In this document: piece after piece, positions 33,412-44,064 of the stretch
Position numbering within the stretch: position 1 is the first letter of the stretch
How the letters are laid out: each line of letters opens with the position of its first letter
Assembly: GCA_030844895.1 (NCBI GenBank)
Contig: CM061233.1
Span: forward strand, 87,691,563 to 87,755,562
DNA length: 64,000 bases
Reading direction: 5' to 3'
Origin: Ambrosia x helenae
Lineage: Eukaryota; Streptophyta; Magnoliopsida; Asterales; Asteraceae
Position numbers and translations under genes: made by a program
The notes under the pieces: model-generated
What the model was told of the DNA's origin: nothing
The model's input: only the letters and a program-made list of their open reading frames with translations
The model's database searches: none

Positions 33412-34584
33412 TTACTGTTGAGGAGCTTGTGCCTGTACAAAATGAGCACTCCCTTGAGTTCCATTATTCCTATTATAATTGGGGTTATAGTTATTTCCAG
33501 ATTGTGATTGGTTAAAGCTAGAGCTTCTACACTCTCTAGCAAAGTGTCCCAACTTCTGACACTTGTGACATCTCAATTTAGATTTGTCAAAACCAATTTT
33601 TGTATTACTGGTCAATCCTGGAAATTTCCTTCCTGACCTTTTATAAAACTTGTTAGTTTTAATGCTTAGCATGGCCAGTTGGTGTAAAATGTCCATTTCT
33701 TCTAAGTCATCACTGCTAAAGTTTTTCAAATCATCCATGATAAAACATAGATTATCAGCAGTTTGACTTTGGTCATTATTGTCATAACCTGGGAAAGATC
33801 TTTCTGATGAGATCCCAGTTGTTATGTCAATATTGTCATAAGATCCATAGGAACAAGTTGGTGAATCTTGTCCCAAAAGTGTTGTACTACCTGGTAGGTA
33901 GTCATCAGCAGTTTTACCAGATGATTGTAATTTCTTCTTTTGATCAATTTCTCTCTCAAAAGTAAGTAATCTCCCATGGAGTTTTGTAAGAGTGAGGGAG
34001 CTAAAATCTGGTGAGGATCTTAAAACAATGGAGTATGTTTCCCATTTGTCTGGTAAAGACCTTAAAAATCTATGTAGCATAGACACTGTTGTATAGGTCT
34101 GACCATTTAACTTTAGCTCAGATATTAATGAGGAGAATCTTTCAAATTGTTGAGTTAAAGTTTCCCCATTAATATGAGCAAATGTCTCATATTGTTGAGA
34201 TAAAATCTCTCTGGTGTTGGCAATCACCTCTTCAGTTCCTCCAAACTGTTCTTTAAGACAATCCCAGAGTTCTTTGGCACTTTCACAATGTAAAAGGCCA
34301 GAGTAAATCTCATTTGGGAGAGCCATTGCCAACATAGAGAATGCTTTTGCATCTAGCTCAAGTTTTAGGAAATCATCATATGTATATTCTTTAGGGTCCT
34401 TAAAGACCTTAACATTAGTTTCAAGATTGACATTTACTGGTTTGTGAGGACCATATATCACAGATCTCCAACAACCTGTGTTGGTTTGTGACAAGGTATG
34501 TGCCATTCTCTTTTGCCATATGTTGTATTCATTTCTTACAAGCATGGCAGGTTTAGTGGCAGAACCAGTATTATGTGGATCCAT
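33412..34584 (-). CDS. Copia gag (UBN2-type capsid plus zinc knuckle), ends at an in-frame TAA
   Basis: The first ATG of the frame that gives a family-like N-terminus is 34582-34584 (MDPHNTGSATKP). The frame is open up to 34671 without another ATG. The body is the UBN2-type capsid domain (NEYNIWQKRM, AKELWDCLKEQFGG, LTQQFERFSSLI, LRSLPDKWETY, LHGRLLTFE). The zinc knuckle CHKCQKLGHFAREC lies ~38 residues before the end. The stop is CAA-CAG-TAA followed in frame by the next ORF, so it looks like a single nonsense change or a programmed readthrough stop. The primer-binding site is ~150 bp upstream. Confidence 0.9.
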   Translation of the reverse strand: MDPHNTGSATKPAMLVRNEYNIWQKRMAHTLSQTNTGCWRSVIYGPHKPVNVNLETNVKVFKDPKEYTYDDFLKLELDAKAFSMLAMALPNEIYSGLLHCESAKELWDCLKEQFGGTEEVIANTREILSQQYETFAHINGETLTQQFERFSSLISELKLNGQTYTTVSMLHRFLRSLPDKWETYSIVLRSSPDFSSLTLTKLHGRLLTFEREIDQKKKLQSSGKTADDYLPGSTTLLGQDSPTCSYGSYDNIDITTGISSERSFPGYDNNDQSQTADNLCFIMDDLKNFSSDDLEEMDILHQLAMLSIKTNKFYKRSGRKFPGLTSNTKIGFDKSKLRCHKCQKLGHFARECRSSSFNQSQSGNNYNPNYNRNNGTQGSAHFVQAQAPQQ

Positions 34585-34730
34585 TTTAAAGAGTATAGAT
34601 TTGTCAGATGACTCTTTTAAGTGATGGATGTTGATAAAAAGTGAACTTTTGATCTTTTTATTGAGTATCAATAAGAGCTTTGTGTCTGATTCTCAATTTG
34701 TTAGATTGATATGTGATCAGATAAACCAAT

Positions 34731-34742
34731 GCTCTGATACCA
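34731..34742 (-). other. Copia primer-binding site
   Basis: Plus-strand GCTCTGATACCA, i.e. TGGTATCAGAGC on the coding strand, 2 bp from the LTR at 34745. Initiator tRNA-Met type. Confidence 0.92.
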
Positions 34743-34744
34743 AT

Positions 34745-35464
34745 TGTTGGATCAGTTTGCTCTTTTGCTAAGTAAGAACTTGCTATCTTGACACTTAAGT
34801 GTTTAGCAAGCCCTTGTAAATCAGATTATAAGCACAGCGGAATGTATAAGTTAAAGCAACACTTTTTATACTAAGGAAGAGTTATTACTCCCCCTTGATG
34901 ATTGAAACTAATAAATGACAAGTATTTATTATGAATCTAAGCTGTAAATGAGAATTAGATACTTAGACAGATTCACAATAAATACTGAAATGGAATAGAA
35001 CAGTGAGAGTGTTTGAAGGATTTTTCTATTAAAATCAATGTCTAAAATAGAAGGTTGAAGCCTCCTATTTATAGACGATTACATACATGTATCTTGCCCA
35101 AAAAGCAAGTACAGAAACAACAGAAACAAGTTGCACAAGTTGCAACATTGAAACTAACAAATACAGCTAAAAGTAATAATAAACAATAAAACTACTGATG
35201 CAAAAGGCGGTGGAAAATATCTGATGCTAAGTGCTGATGAATGACAAACTACTGATGAGTAGTTTGTCTTCAGTACTTCTGAAGTGAACTTGTCTGGTTT
35301 GGACTTCAGAACTTCTGATGAAGTTTCTTCTTCAGTACTTCTCATATCTTCTCTTCAGCAGTTCTTTGTTTTCTTTTCAGTACTTCTATACTTAGCCAAA
35401 ATGACAGAAGTGAATTAGACTAAGGTTTCCAAAAGTGGTTTCACCAATCCTCTTTGTCCTAACA
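34745..35464 (-). repeat. Copia 5' LTR
   Basis: 720 bp, the transcription-initiating LTR for the minus-strand element, bounded TGTTGG...CTAACA. Confidence 0.93.
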
Positions 35465-35568
35465 GTAACCCCACTTAACTGACCCAGTTAAGTATGTTAA
35501 ATGAATGTTTCCGCTAAGGTAGACTTATATGTTAGAAAAATGTTACACTGAGTTTGCCGGGTGTCACA

Positions 35569-36352
35569 GTATATGTGACCACTATCTTTCAATTGGGGCT
35601 TTAGTATGTTGCCAATAATTTTTGGGTTAGCTTGACAAAGATGTGGGTGAATTTGCATCTTAGAACATGTGTGATTATCATTAAAATATTTAACATAAAA
35701 CGTACTACAACCTGGGTAGCTATATGGCCTAAAATGCCACTCATAATCCTCAACTACACATGATGCTTCATAACATGTTTTAGAGGATCTTTCTACTTTA
35801 TAAGAGAAACATTATAATAAACATAGTTTCCCCAACTCCACTTTCATTTCTTCTTTGTCGTGAAATAGATAACTTTCGGAAAAACAAACTGATGAACAAA
35901 TTTTGTTTTACCTAGAAAAATATCATGGGTTGCATTTTCCTCAAATTTCTCATAGTTTGGTTGATAATCGTCAAAATTTTCAAAAGGAGCATTTAAATAA
36001 GGAATTTTGTAATCATTTGAAGAAACGCAATTAGATGAACTGACACCACGTTCGAAAATAACATATAACTTGAATATTTCATCATTAGGACTTTGCTCAG
36101 CCATTTTAAAAAGAAATGATACATCATGATCATTAAATATATCGATATTATCATCAAACATACATTTTATAAGATAAACGTGTAGTTTGTGGAATCTTAC
36201 ACATGTCAGAAACATAACCTAAAAGACCAAGATAACACATATTTGATTCATTTAACATACCACGTCTTCTACTGCTAGAATCAAGGACATATTTGAGCCG
36301 CCCCGTTAACAACTTCCCATTTCCCCTTGATGTAAACAACAAATCTAACCAT
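35569..36352 (-). pseudogene. MULE transposase N-terminal part, frameshifted and cut by gypsy
   Basis: Minus-strand reading starts MVRFVVYIKGKWEVVNG at 36352, a common opening of MuDR-type plant transposases. In shifted frames it continues with TTRLSYKMYV, DDNIDIFNDHDVSFLFKMAE and FKLYVIFERGVSS. Near 35770-35569 it shows the MuDR zinc-like block (YEWHFRPYSYPG, FNDNHTCSKMQIHPH, QANPKIIGNILKP). The gypsy LTR begins right after this block, so the catalytic DDE core is missing or beyond the insertion. Several single-base shifts are present. The fragment supports the view that 12388-37331 was an autonomous-type MULE. Confidence 0.65.
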
Positions 36353-36479
36353 TTTTATCTTTTTTTTTATGGAAAAAAAATTGGAACCAAATACTGAAAA
36401 ACCAGCAAAACAAAGATCACAAACATATTTACGCGACTTAAAACACAAAAACTTCCTCATGTACAGTCCGGAGCTGTCA

Positions 36480-37331
36480 AATCGACGATCAAGTCTCCGG
36501 CAGTCCACGAAACGCCATGGCGACGCTTCAACTAGGAGTAGGTAGTGCAACCCGAAGGAGACGTCACGAAGACGGTTCCGGCCTGCAAAAGACGTCTCTG
36601 GTGGAATCTTTTGCACAGCCGAGACGTCACCGGAAACGTCGTTTGTAGACCGGAAATCGTCTCCGGTGACGCTTGACGCCATGACGCTAGTTAGGCCGGA
36701 GACGGCTCCTGCAGGTCGGAAACCTCACGGAGACGCCTCAAGTGGGGACGGGAGGCAGCTGGATCGTAGACTGTTGATTTGACCGGATACGTCACCAAGA
36801 CGCTTGCTGTGACGTCTTTAACAGGTGGTGAGACGTCACGGAAACGTCTCCGGTTGAGACGACTTAGGAATCCGAACTGGCTTAGCCATGAGCTGAGTCG
36901 ATAGTTGTGCCGTCTCCCACAGCCCCGGAGACGTCTCGACGACCAGTGGCAAAGCTTGACCCGAAGGTTGGGGGGTCGTAAGTCACCGGGGGGTCGGAAG
37001 TCACTAATTTCGGGGGGTTGAAACCCTCTATTTTCAAACTTTACTATACGAATACTATATAATCAGAACTTCTGCGCGAAAATTCGGGGGGAGGGGGGCG
37101 GCGCCCCCTCCCGCCCCAACTAAGCTGCGCCACTGTCGACGGCGCGGAGCCGTCTCCGAGACGTTTTGGCATATGTTTGGGCACGTGTCAATTTATGATT
37201 GGGTGTCCCCGGAGCCGTCTCTGGAGACGTTGACGCATGGCCTTAGAAGACGTGAGCCGACTCTCCCAAAAAGACGGAGGTGGCTAGATTGGTAAGTCAA
37301 GATGGTCAAAGGCCATTTTGGTGGCTTTCCC
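36480..37331 (-). repeat. Right arm of the MULE with CGTCTC/GAGACG array
   Basis: From about 36850 outward it matches the complement of the left arm. The subterminal 36480-37260 holds more than ten CGTCTC/GAGACG hexamers, often in CCGGAGACG or GACGTC context. The outer end is GTGGCTTTCCC at 37331. Interrupted by the hAT MITE at 36944-37135. Confidence 0.7.
36944..37135. mobile_element. hAT-type MITE (192 bp)
   Basis: Ends CAGTGGCAAAGCTT and, inverted, CAGTGGCGCAGCTT. Flanked by TCGACGAC (36936-36943) and TCGACGGC (37136-37143), an 8-bp duplication with one mismatch. CAGTGGC termini and 8-bp duplications are hAT hallmarks. Confidence 0.85.
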
Positions 37332-37340
37332 GTTTTTTGA

Positions 37341-38690
37341 GTTAAAAGTCAAACATGAACTTTTCTTGAAGGGGCATGTGATGCCGCCAGACACAAGCAC
37401 AAGGTATGGACACATGCACAATCTATCATTTATGTTTCATATATTCCCCAATACTAACAACAAACAAATCTTCCAAATACTAATCTAATTTTTTTGCCCA
37501 CAGAAAATAAAAAGAAAATGTAAATAAGCAAATATAGAGACAACCCATATGACTTCCCATACTATACATTCAAAAACATGCAGAAATAGCCCATTTACAT
37601 TTGTTTATCATATTCTATTTGCAGGTTGAAAAGTCCAAATTTTGTTGAACATATGCAAAGATATATTCTGAACTCACTTCTTGCAGTTGTGTTCCAGCTT
37701 GCAACATAGGAATTGCTTGTGTCTTTTTCTCATTGGAACTTATAAAGATTTTACCTTATCATCAATGCTTACAACTTGTTAGTGCACAAGACATTCATCT
37801 ATGTAAAAACACAGAATGCCCATTCCTACCAAGAGTGTTATGTAGGGTTACATGTTTGGCATGTGTAAATGTATCCTAGTTCTGCAGCTTTACAGATACA
37901 TAGTGGTAAGAAATTAGTTTGTTATCATATCCACTTGAATATATAATATGCAATATCTTCGATAAAGTCTGCGATATGGGTACTTGAGTTGACATGACTA
38001 CATTTAAACTGAAGAAAAATTTGTTTTGTTCACTACTTACTTTAGACACACTTTATTACCGCGACAACATTTAAACTGTGATATAAAAACGGTCCCTAAA
38101 AAGTAAAAAGTCTAGCACGGTTTAAAATGTTACGAAAAAGTCTAGCAAGGTTTAATTAGTTACAAAATTGTTTGGATCACCATGCTTTTATAAGCATACT
38201 ATGAAATATTAGATATTGTACATTAGTTCTGATATATAATCTTTTGGGTTCATTTATATGTGCATGCATGTTGAGAGTGTGTCGATCAAAGGGAAGATCA
38301 GTGTCTGCAGCTGCATGTGCACTATTGACAAACAAACAACTGCACATGGAATCAAGAACCACTACAAAGATGCATTGATTACATCAGTCAACAATGGATC
38401 ATATCTCAGTTACGTGGAAGCACCGATGTACACTGAAAACTTACCATCAAATAGATCCTTTGATTGAAACGTAAGACCAGTTTTAGCCTATCATTAATGC
38501 GCGTTGCACAATTTTCTTTGAGTGTGAATGTATGATAAATATAACGTATACCAACAAAATTCACGTCGTTGGCTTTTGAGCCATCACATCATACCATTGA
38601 TATACGGGCATATACCATCACGTTGATGCGTATAGCGTACCATACAACACTTTATATGGTTGCATATATTTTAGCTTTTTGTGGATTAAA
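37341..38690. other. Intergenic, no gene seen
   Basis: AT-rich sequence with only short, unconvincing frames. A 69-codon plus-strand frame at 38258-38467 has no recognisable family and no gene signals. Confidence 0.45.
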
Positions 38691-38850
38691 ATACGTTCTA
38701 AATCTGGGTCACTAGATCGGGGCAAGTGGAGATCCTTCGAGTTGTAATTGTTTCATTCTCTTGTATTGTTCTGCCCCACTAGCATCTAGTGGGGCTGCTC
38801 GTTTCATTTTAATGAAAGTAGTTGTTCAAAAAATAAAAATAAAAAGGTGC
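38690..38850 (+). mobile_element. Possible LINE 3' end
   Basis: A stretch ending TTCATTTTAATGAAAGTAG then TTGTTC and an A-rich tail (AAAAAATAAAAATAAAAA, 38829-38846) looks like the 3' end of a plant L1-type LINE. A palindromic CCACTAGCATCTAGTGG lies just upstream. No coding part and no clear target duplication. Confidence 0.35.
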
Positions 38851-40375
38851 ATACGCGTCCTAAAGGTGCATACAAAGTACCATATAATGCCACGTACGAG
38901 CGCATATCAACAAATCATACACCAGTACAAGTTGTATGACATCAAATCAATAGGCGGTTGATCAGTAATGTAGACGGTTGCATATTGAAGCGTCTACATC
39001 ACACACATGGCTTAGTGACTCAGAACTAGAATCATCGGTTTATCATAGACACCATGTTTCTAATCATGAGCGCTCTGATCAATCACATCACCTTCTACAT
39101 AACACTAGTAGCCCTACAAAACTAGTGTATGATAGATAGATCAGGACCATACAACAGGTATATTCCATTATGGACTGACTCATTTGTTGGCCATCATAAC
39201 ATAACAATAAAGAAAGTAGGAAGAAACAACACAATTGAAAAGTCTTAGTCCATCTAGTTACCACCTCACATTCATTATGTCCAAAATACGTTTCAATTAT
39301 CGACATAAAATAATTATTTGCTTTGGAAACATATTTTAGTAATGCAGGAGACATCAAACATGAAATACCCAACTTGTTTAGATTTGTTCTCCGCAAATGA
39401 TTTTTTATTATTCGCAGTTTCAATAAAAACAAACGAGTATCACTGATAGGTCTATTCCCGTAGGTGAAGGTGCTTACCAAAATATCGCATCAGTTGTCGG
39501 CCATTGGAAATATGACTGCGAGTAATATATGATTTGCGGCAGATTGCCAAGAGATCACCGATGGAATGATTCACGACATATTACCGACAAATTTTGGAGC
39601 GTTATCTATGGACATCACTTCCGACAATTTCATTATAAGCGACGCATTATCGACAGACAAATTACCATATTCATTACTATTACTAACATGAATATCCGAA
39701 CTTCCATTATTCAGCAGCCTAGCCATATCTGTTGATTCCAAAATGAGGCATGTATAAAAATAATTTTTTTTAACTTTTAAATTTTTTTTTACCGCAGTTG
39801 AACCCTAGTGAACAATGTGTTAAATAAATTGTTGCAAAAAAACTTCATTGTTTGTTCATTGTGTGAACATAGTATTGACTTAGGTAAACTAATTAAATAA
39901 AACAAAAATGTTTGATTTCACCTTAGTGAGTTGGGGCATTCAACTCTTAATTTTCCGTCAGTAATTTTATTGGTCTAGGACTAATTAAAAATGAAACACA
40001 CAAATAGAAAATAAACAATGTTTGCCACTTTGCTTTTAGTCATAATCTAAGTTTGAGTGTTTGTTTAACCATAATCTATCTTCACCCATCACACGATCCA
40101 CAAGTCATACGCTCATGGTAACTTTCGCGCTTTGACAGTAGCGAAGTGATTTTATAAATTTGAAAGGGATAAAGTACAAATATAAAAATATGTCTAACAA
40201 GACGATTGACTCATTATCATACCATGAGCAGATTGCCAAATATCCATAAACCAGATATAGCCTCAATCTGATATCCCAACAAAAAAAGGCCATTTCATCA
40301 AACACAAACTGATGAGATTTATTTTATAAATTTGTGACATGAACTTAACCACTCAGGGTCGTCACAACCATTGTT
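38851..40375. other. Intergenic between LINE-like tail and NDUFA13
   Basis: No supported gene. A 130-codon minus-strand frame (39088-39480) encodes a Cys/Leu-rich, unrecognised peptide and is probably chance. The stretch nearest 40375 should contain the NDUFA13 3' UTR. Confidence 0.45.
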
Positions 40376-43300
40376 TTACCAGACCTCGGGTCGCATCTCA
40401 CCGGTTGCAGGAGGCATCCACCTTCCAGAGTGATAAACACTTTCACCAACTTTCCACCCAGGTACATCTTTCATTATCCGGGCCTCGTCCTCCAAATATT
40501 TCTTCCATTCTTTCACAAATCTAAAACAAGTGTTGACGTGAATTAGTTGTCGAAAACCAAAGGGTTAAGATCAATAAAAAAAGTAACATATTTTGTATTT
40601 TTTTTATAAAAAAAAGTCCCTAAGCAAAATGTTGGTATATTAACGTTCCGCAACTTCTGAAACATAAAGAAAAGGGTCACTTAAGTAAGATTTGTATATT
40701 AAAGTCCGTAAACTTGTCTAAATACATGTACACTTGAAACTTTTTAGAATAATGACTTACTAATGACTTTGGTTAAAAAACTAGACATCACTTTAGCAAA
40801 GTTGAGCAATTTAAGAGTTAGCATGTAATTAATCAAGGAAAATCACAAGTACAAGCATTTAAACAAGCTTTAGGACTTTAACATACATGTATATTAGTTT
40901 AGTGACCTTTTTGTGTATTTTTTACAAGTTGAGGGACTATATTATACCAAATTTAGGTTGATCGACATTTTCATGAAAAACTGTAAAGTATAGTGATTTT
41001 TAATGGTATTAACCCGAAAAAGAACAAAGCACTTGGTACTTGGTAGAAGAGTAGAAAAGAACAGCATCTGTTCTTACCTTTCATCCTCTTCGGCTTGAAG
41101 CATGGGCAATATAGCCCTCCGGGCAGCATACTTTTCCTCCTTTATTGCCCTAAACAAAACAGGTATGTGTTATACAATGATGTAGCTATTGTTCATGAAC
41201 ACTAGTCACATGTGGAAACCGGAATAGAAAATCAGCGATAAACTAGAAAGCAAAAGGACCAGGACCAGGACCAGGACAGCAAAGAATCATAACTAGGCCG
41301 GTTGGATCTGTAGCCCGGTCCTTGAGTTACATTTGAGACTGGTTAGAGCATCCCAAAAAAGAAACTGGTCCTACAGCCAAAAAAACAGACCGGTCCCAGC
41401 CACGTTGTAATATATGCACCACTGATGAGATTAACCATTTTACTATTTATTAGCTGTGTTAATAGTTTGGGATTATTTCGTCAACATTTTATAAAAGTGA
41501 GTTAATATAGATAAAGGAGCTTATTTTTTTCAGTTCCCGAAATATAATCAACACTTTTCAAACAAAGTTCAACAAAGCCAATTCTAGTATTACTAACTTC
41601 AGAATTTGCTCAGTGAGTCATTGGAGATATATATTTTCTTGGAGGATTATTACAACTAAAACACTGGAAAAGAACATCTAGATGGTACAGAAAAACTGTT
41701 AACATGTTTTCGAAGATAAAGATAGCGAGATGTGAAGCATGGAATTTCCATAAAAGATGAAAACTGACACGATTAACAAACTTTTCCTCCTTTATTCCTA
41801 CAACTTCACAGTAATTATCTCAAATCAATACTACGGTTCTAATGTTCATGAGTAGACATTTTTTAGTCTTGTAACATTTCAGTAATTTAACTCAAAAGTT
41901 CCAATTTGATTTAATAATAAGTAATTCGTAATTATAATTTATAAATTACTCAATTAGTCCATAAGAAAGCAACCTTCACATCTTTTACATCATATATTCA
42001 TGATAAATGGTCAAGATACATTATTTTTCCCTCGCTGCTAGTTACAGTTGATTATGATATCGACATGTTTCCCCAGGACAGAGTAAATCCTAGCGCCTAG
42101 GGCCAGAACATTATGCGGATTTTTACAACCATATAAAACTATTGACCTTAGCTTTAGGATCATAGGATGTAATACTCAGATCAGCATGCATATGTGCCAA
42201 GTTTAACGCCTAATATCATGTTACTCGGCTACTTGTGCTCGTTTTTGCAACAGGTACTGGTCAGCATTCCTAGGTGATCGAGACGGTTTATCATTTCAGG
42301 TTTCCAAGAAAGAAGCCAATGATAATGTCAACAATAACAGTAGGCTCATCAAGTGAATTCACTGCATTGGTGCATAGACTAAAAGAAATAAAGAATAACA
42401 ATTTCCAGATTACCAAGTACCAAATGCAAATGCAGGAATAAACTAGGTCTGAAATTCCCTTAATTGCTGACAACAAAATTCACTCTACTGTAGATTCAAA
42501 TACACCAATCACTTCTAAAAGTCTAAATCAAATAAAAAACTGCCAAAAATCATCTAATGCAGATCAATCATCAACAGTGTGGTCTAAACCTAAAACCTAA
42601 CCGATTCCAATTCCTACAATCACGATAAATCTCAAACACCCTTACACAGATTAATCCTTCAGTTCAATCATTAAACAAAAGAATCCCTACATTCAACCTC
42701 AAATTAAAATGACTAACAAATACCAAAAAAAAAATACAAAATTATCAATAACTCAAATTTACTCCACAATAGGTTCAAATACACCCGTCATTACCAAATC
42801 ATTTACAAAATCACATTATGCAGATCAATCACAAACAGTGTAGTCTAAACCTAAAACCAAACCAATTCCAATTCCTACAACCACACCAGATCTTAAAACA
42901 CTCACATTTTACACAAATTAATCCTCCAATTCAATCATCATACAATCCCTACATTTAACTTCAAATACCATAAAAAGAAAAATTAATAATAATACAAAAA
43001 TCACAAGAACAACAACTGTAGGTTCAAATACACTAAAACACTCAACAGCTGTAGACAGTAATAGTATATCGCACAAATAGCGAAGCTATAGGTAGGATTA
43101 GGGGAGGGTGGGATGTTGGCGAGCCTTACCTCCCTCTATCCAAGAAGATAGGTTCACATACACCAATCACTTCTAAATCACATCAAAACTGCCAAAAAAT
43201 CATCTACAAAATCACATAATGCAGATCAATCACTAACAATGTAGTCTAAACCTAAAATCAAACCTAAACAGAAGAACTCAACCCAAAAGACTAGTCTGAC

Positions 43301-43873
43301 ATGTAAGAGACCCCATTTGGACGTATTAAGCCCACATCTGTTGCCCATACAACCAATGTGGAACAAGTCAGTGGCAGATCTATTAAGGACCATAAAAAAT
43401 TCCAAGTTGAGGGATGCCTCGGATACCCCTCAACTTTCTCAGCGAATGTACCATAAAAAAAAAAAAAAAAAAATTCCAATTATACCATTAAAATTTTTCT
43501 TCTACTGGACGGTATGTGCAACGGTTCCGGTCCGTAACATACAACCACACCAGATCTTAAACACTCACATTTTCACACAAACTAATCCTCCAATTCAATC
43601 ATCAAACAAAACTAAGGTTTCTGGAAAAATGAAAAATTAAAAAAAAAAAAAGACGTACCTACGGATCTTGTTTCCTTTACCAACCTCATACATGCCCCAA
43701 GAGAAGACGCCAAAAGTGGTTAAGAATATAGCAACAGCGCTGGGTCCTTTGGAGGGGATCCGGCGAGCATAACGGACCGGAGCAAAACCGCCTGGTGGCG
43801 GACCGTCTTGGAGGAGAGGCATCTCCTTGACGGATGCCATGCCTGGTTTGTTCCTTATTGCTGCCTCCGTCAT
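40376..43873 (-). CDS. NDUFA13: NDUFA13 / GRIM-19 subunit of mitochondrial complex I
   Basis: Accessory subunit of NADH:ubiquinone oxidoreductase in the inner mitochondrial membrane. Exons on the minus strand are 43873-43659, 41149-41078 and 40520-40376 (TAA 40378-40376), giving 143 residues, the usual plant length. Splice sites are GT/AG and phases agree. Exon 1 gives MTEAAIRNKPGMASVKEMPL, PPGGFAPVRYARRIP and a membrane helix at about residues 43-63 (AVAIFLTTFGVFSWGMYEV). Exon 2 gives IKEEKYAARRAILPMLQAEEDE. Exon 3 gives FVKEWKKYLEDE, MKDVPGWKVGE and the terminal RWMPPATGE...VW. No break is seen. Intron 1 is ~2.5 kb and contains degenerate tandem repeats. A MULE lies 191 bp upstream of the ATG. 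Confidence 0.96.
42480..43610. repeat. Degenerate tandem repeats in NDUFA13 intron 1
   Basis: Units of roughly 290 bp begin near 42480 and 42765, with partial units near 43145-43265 and 43535-43610. They share GTTCAAATACACC, ATGCAGATCAATCA, GTAGTCTAAACCTAAAA, ATTCCAATTCCTACAA and TCAATCAT strings. An unrelated stretch with a ~19-bp A run separates the last two. Confidence 0.7.
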
Positions 43874-44064
43874 CCTTGATTTTGGCTACAGAGTTAAGAT
43901 ATGTGGGGTGTATTGGTTTGTTGAAATGGAGGCTTGGTAGGAGAGAGGTGAGGGAGGGTTTGATTGATGGTGTGGACTTTGGAGAATCTGGCTAACGTGC
44001 GCCTGTGGTGATGTTTGTCTTGCTAATCTGCGCTTCCAAAATCCTTTTTGTTTCATTTTGAAAT

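Larger units (their letters stand above)
23906..35464 (-). mobile_element. Copia retrotransposon, Sirevirus-like, 11.56 kb, very young
   Basis: Two 720-bp LTRs (23906-24625 and 34745-35464) start TGTTGG and end CCTAACA. The exact target duplication GTAAC lies at 23901-23905 and 35465-35469. Reading by eye I find 2 LTR differences. Gene order on the minus strand is gag, gag extension with second zinc knuckle, protease-integrase-RT-RNase H, then a long extra ORF before the 3' LTR. The large two-knuckle gag and the extra ORF after pol are Sirevirus (SIRE/Maximus) traits. gag-pol is broken twice, while pol and the extra ORF are open. Confidence 0.93.
12953..35568 (-). mobile_element. Ty3/gypsy element, minus strand, decayed and twice invaded
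   Basis: Same family as the element at 1-3213. Parts, in plus coordinates: truncated 3' LTR (12953-15287), polypurine tracts, pol remnants, gag split by the 17189-21451 element, leader with internal duplication, primer-binding site (22785-22796), and 5' LTR starting at 22800. That LTR is internally deleted and split by the Copia element, and resumes at 35470-35568. Most of pol (protease to integrase core) is deleted. It inserted into the MULE transposase region. Confidence 0.88.
22800..35568 (-). repeat. Gypsy 5' LTR, internally deleted and split by Copia
   Basis: LTR parts are 22800-23905 and 35470-35568, with one copy of the Copia target duplication GTAAC counted at 35465-35469. Relative to 12953-15287 about 1.4 kb is missing at ~23331, where ACCGAAC jumps to ACACCTTGAAT. 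The right border is GGGTGTCACA at 35568. The outer target duplication cannot be confirmed because the other LTR is truncated. Confidence 0.88.
12388..37331 (-). mobile_element. Mutator-like (MULE) element with long inverted ends, split by nested retrotransposons
   Basis: Sequence at 12388-12740 recurs in inverted orientation at about 36850-37331. Shared landmarks include CACCAAAATGGCC, CATCTTGACTTACCAATCTA, GAGTCGGCTCACGTCTT and GGGGACACCCAATCA. Outer ends read GGAAAATCACC and, inverted, GGGAAAGCCACC, a MULE-like terminus. The flanking 9-mers are ATTTTTTGT (12379-12387) and GTTTTTTGA (37332-37340), matching 7 of 9. A MULE-type transposase fragment lies just inside the right end. Without the inserted retroelements the element would be about 2.3 kb and missing its centre. 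The alternative is two independent copies in opposite orientation. Confidence 0.6.

Noticed and set aside
36281..36682. 133-codon minus-strand frame at the start of the MULE transposase region
   Set aside because: Only its end (MVRFVVYIKGKW onward) resembles transposase; the upstream part reads through CGTCTC-rich subterminal repeat DNA and is probably untranslated.
39088..39480. 130-codon minus-strand frame
   Set aside because: No recognisable family, no promoter or splice support, and strongly biased Leu/Cys/Ser content in AT-rich DNA.
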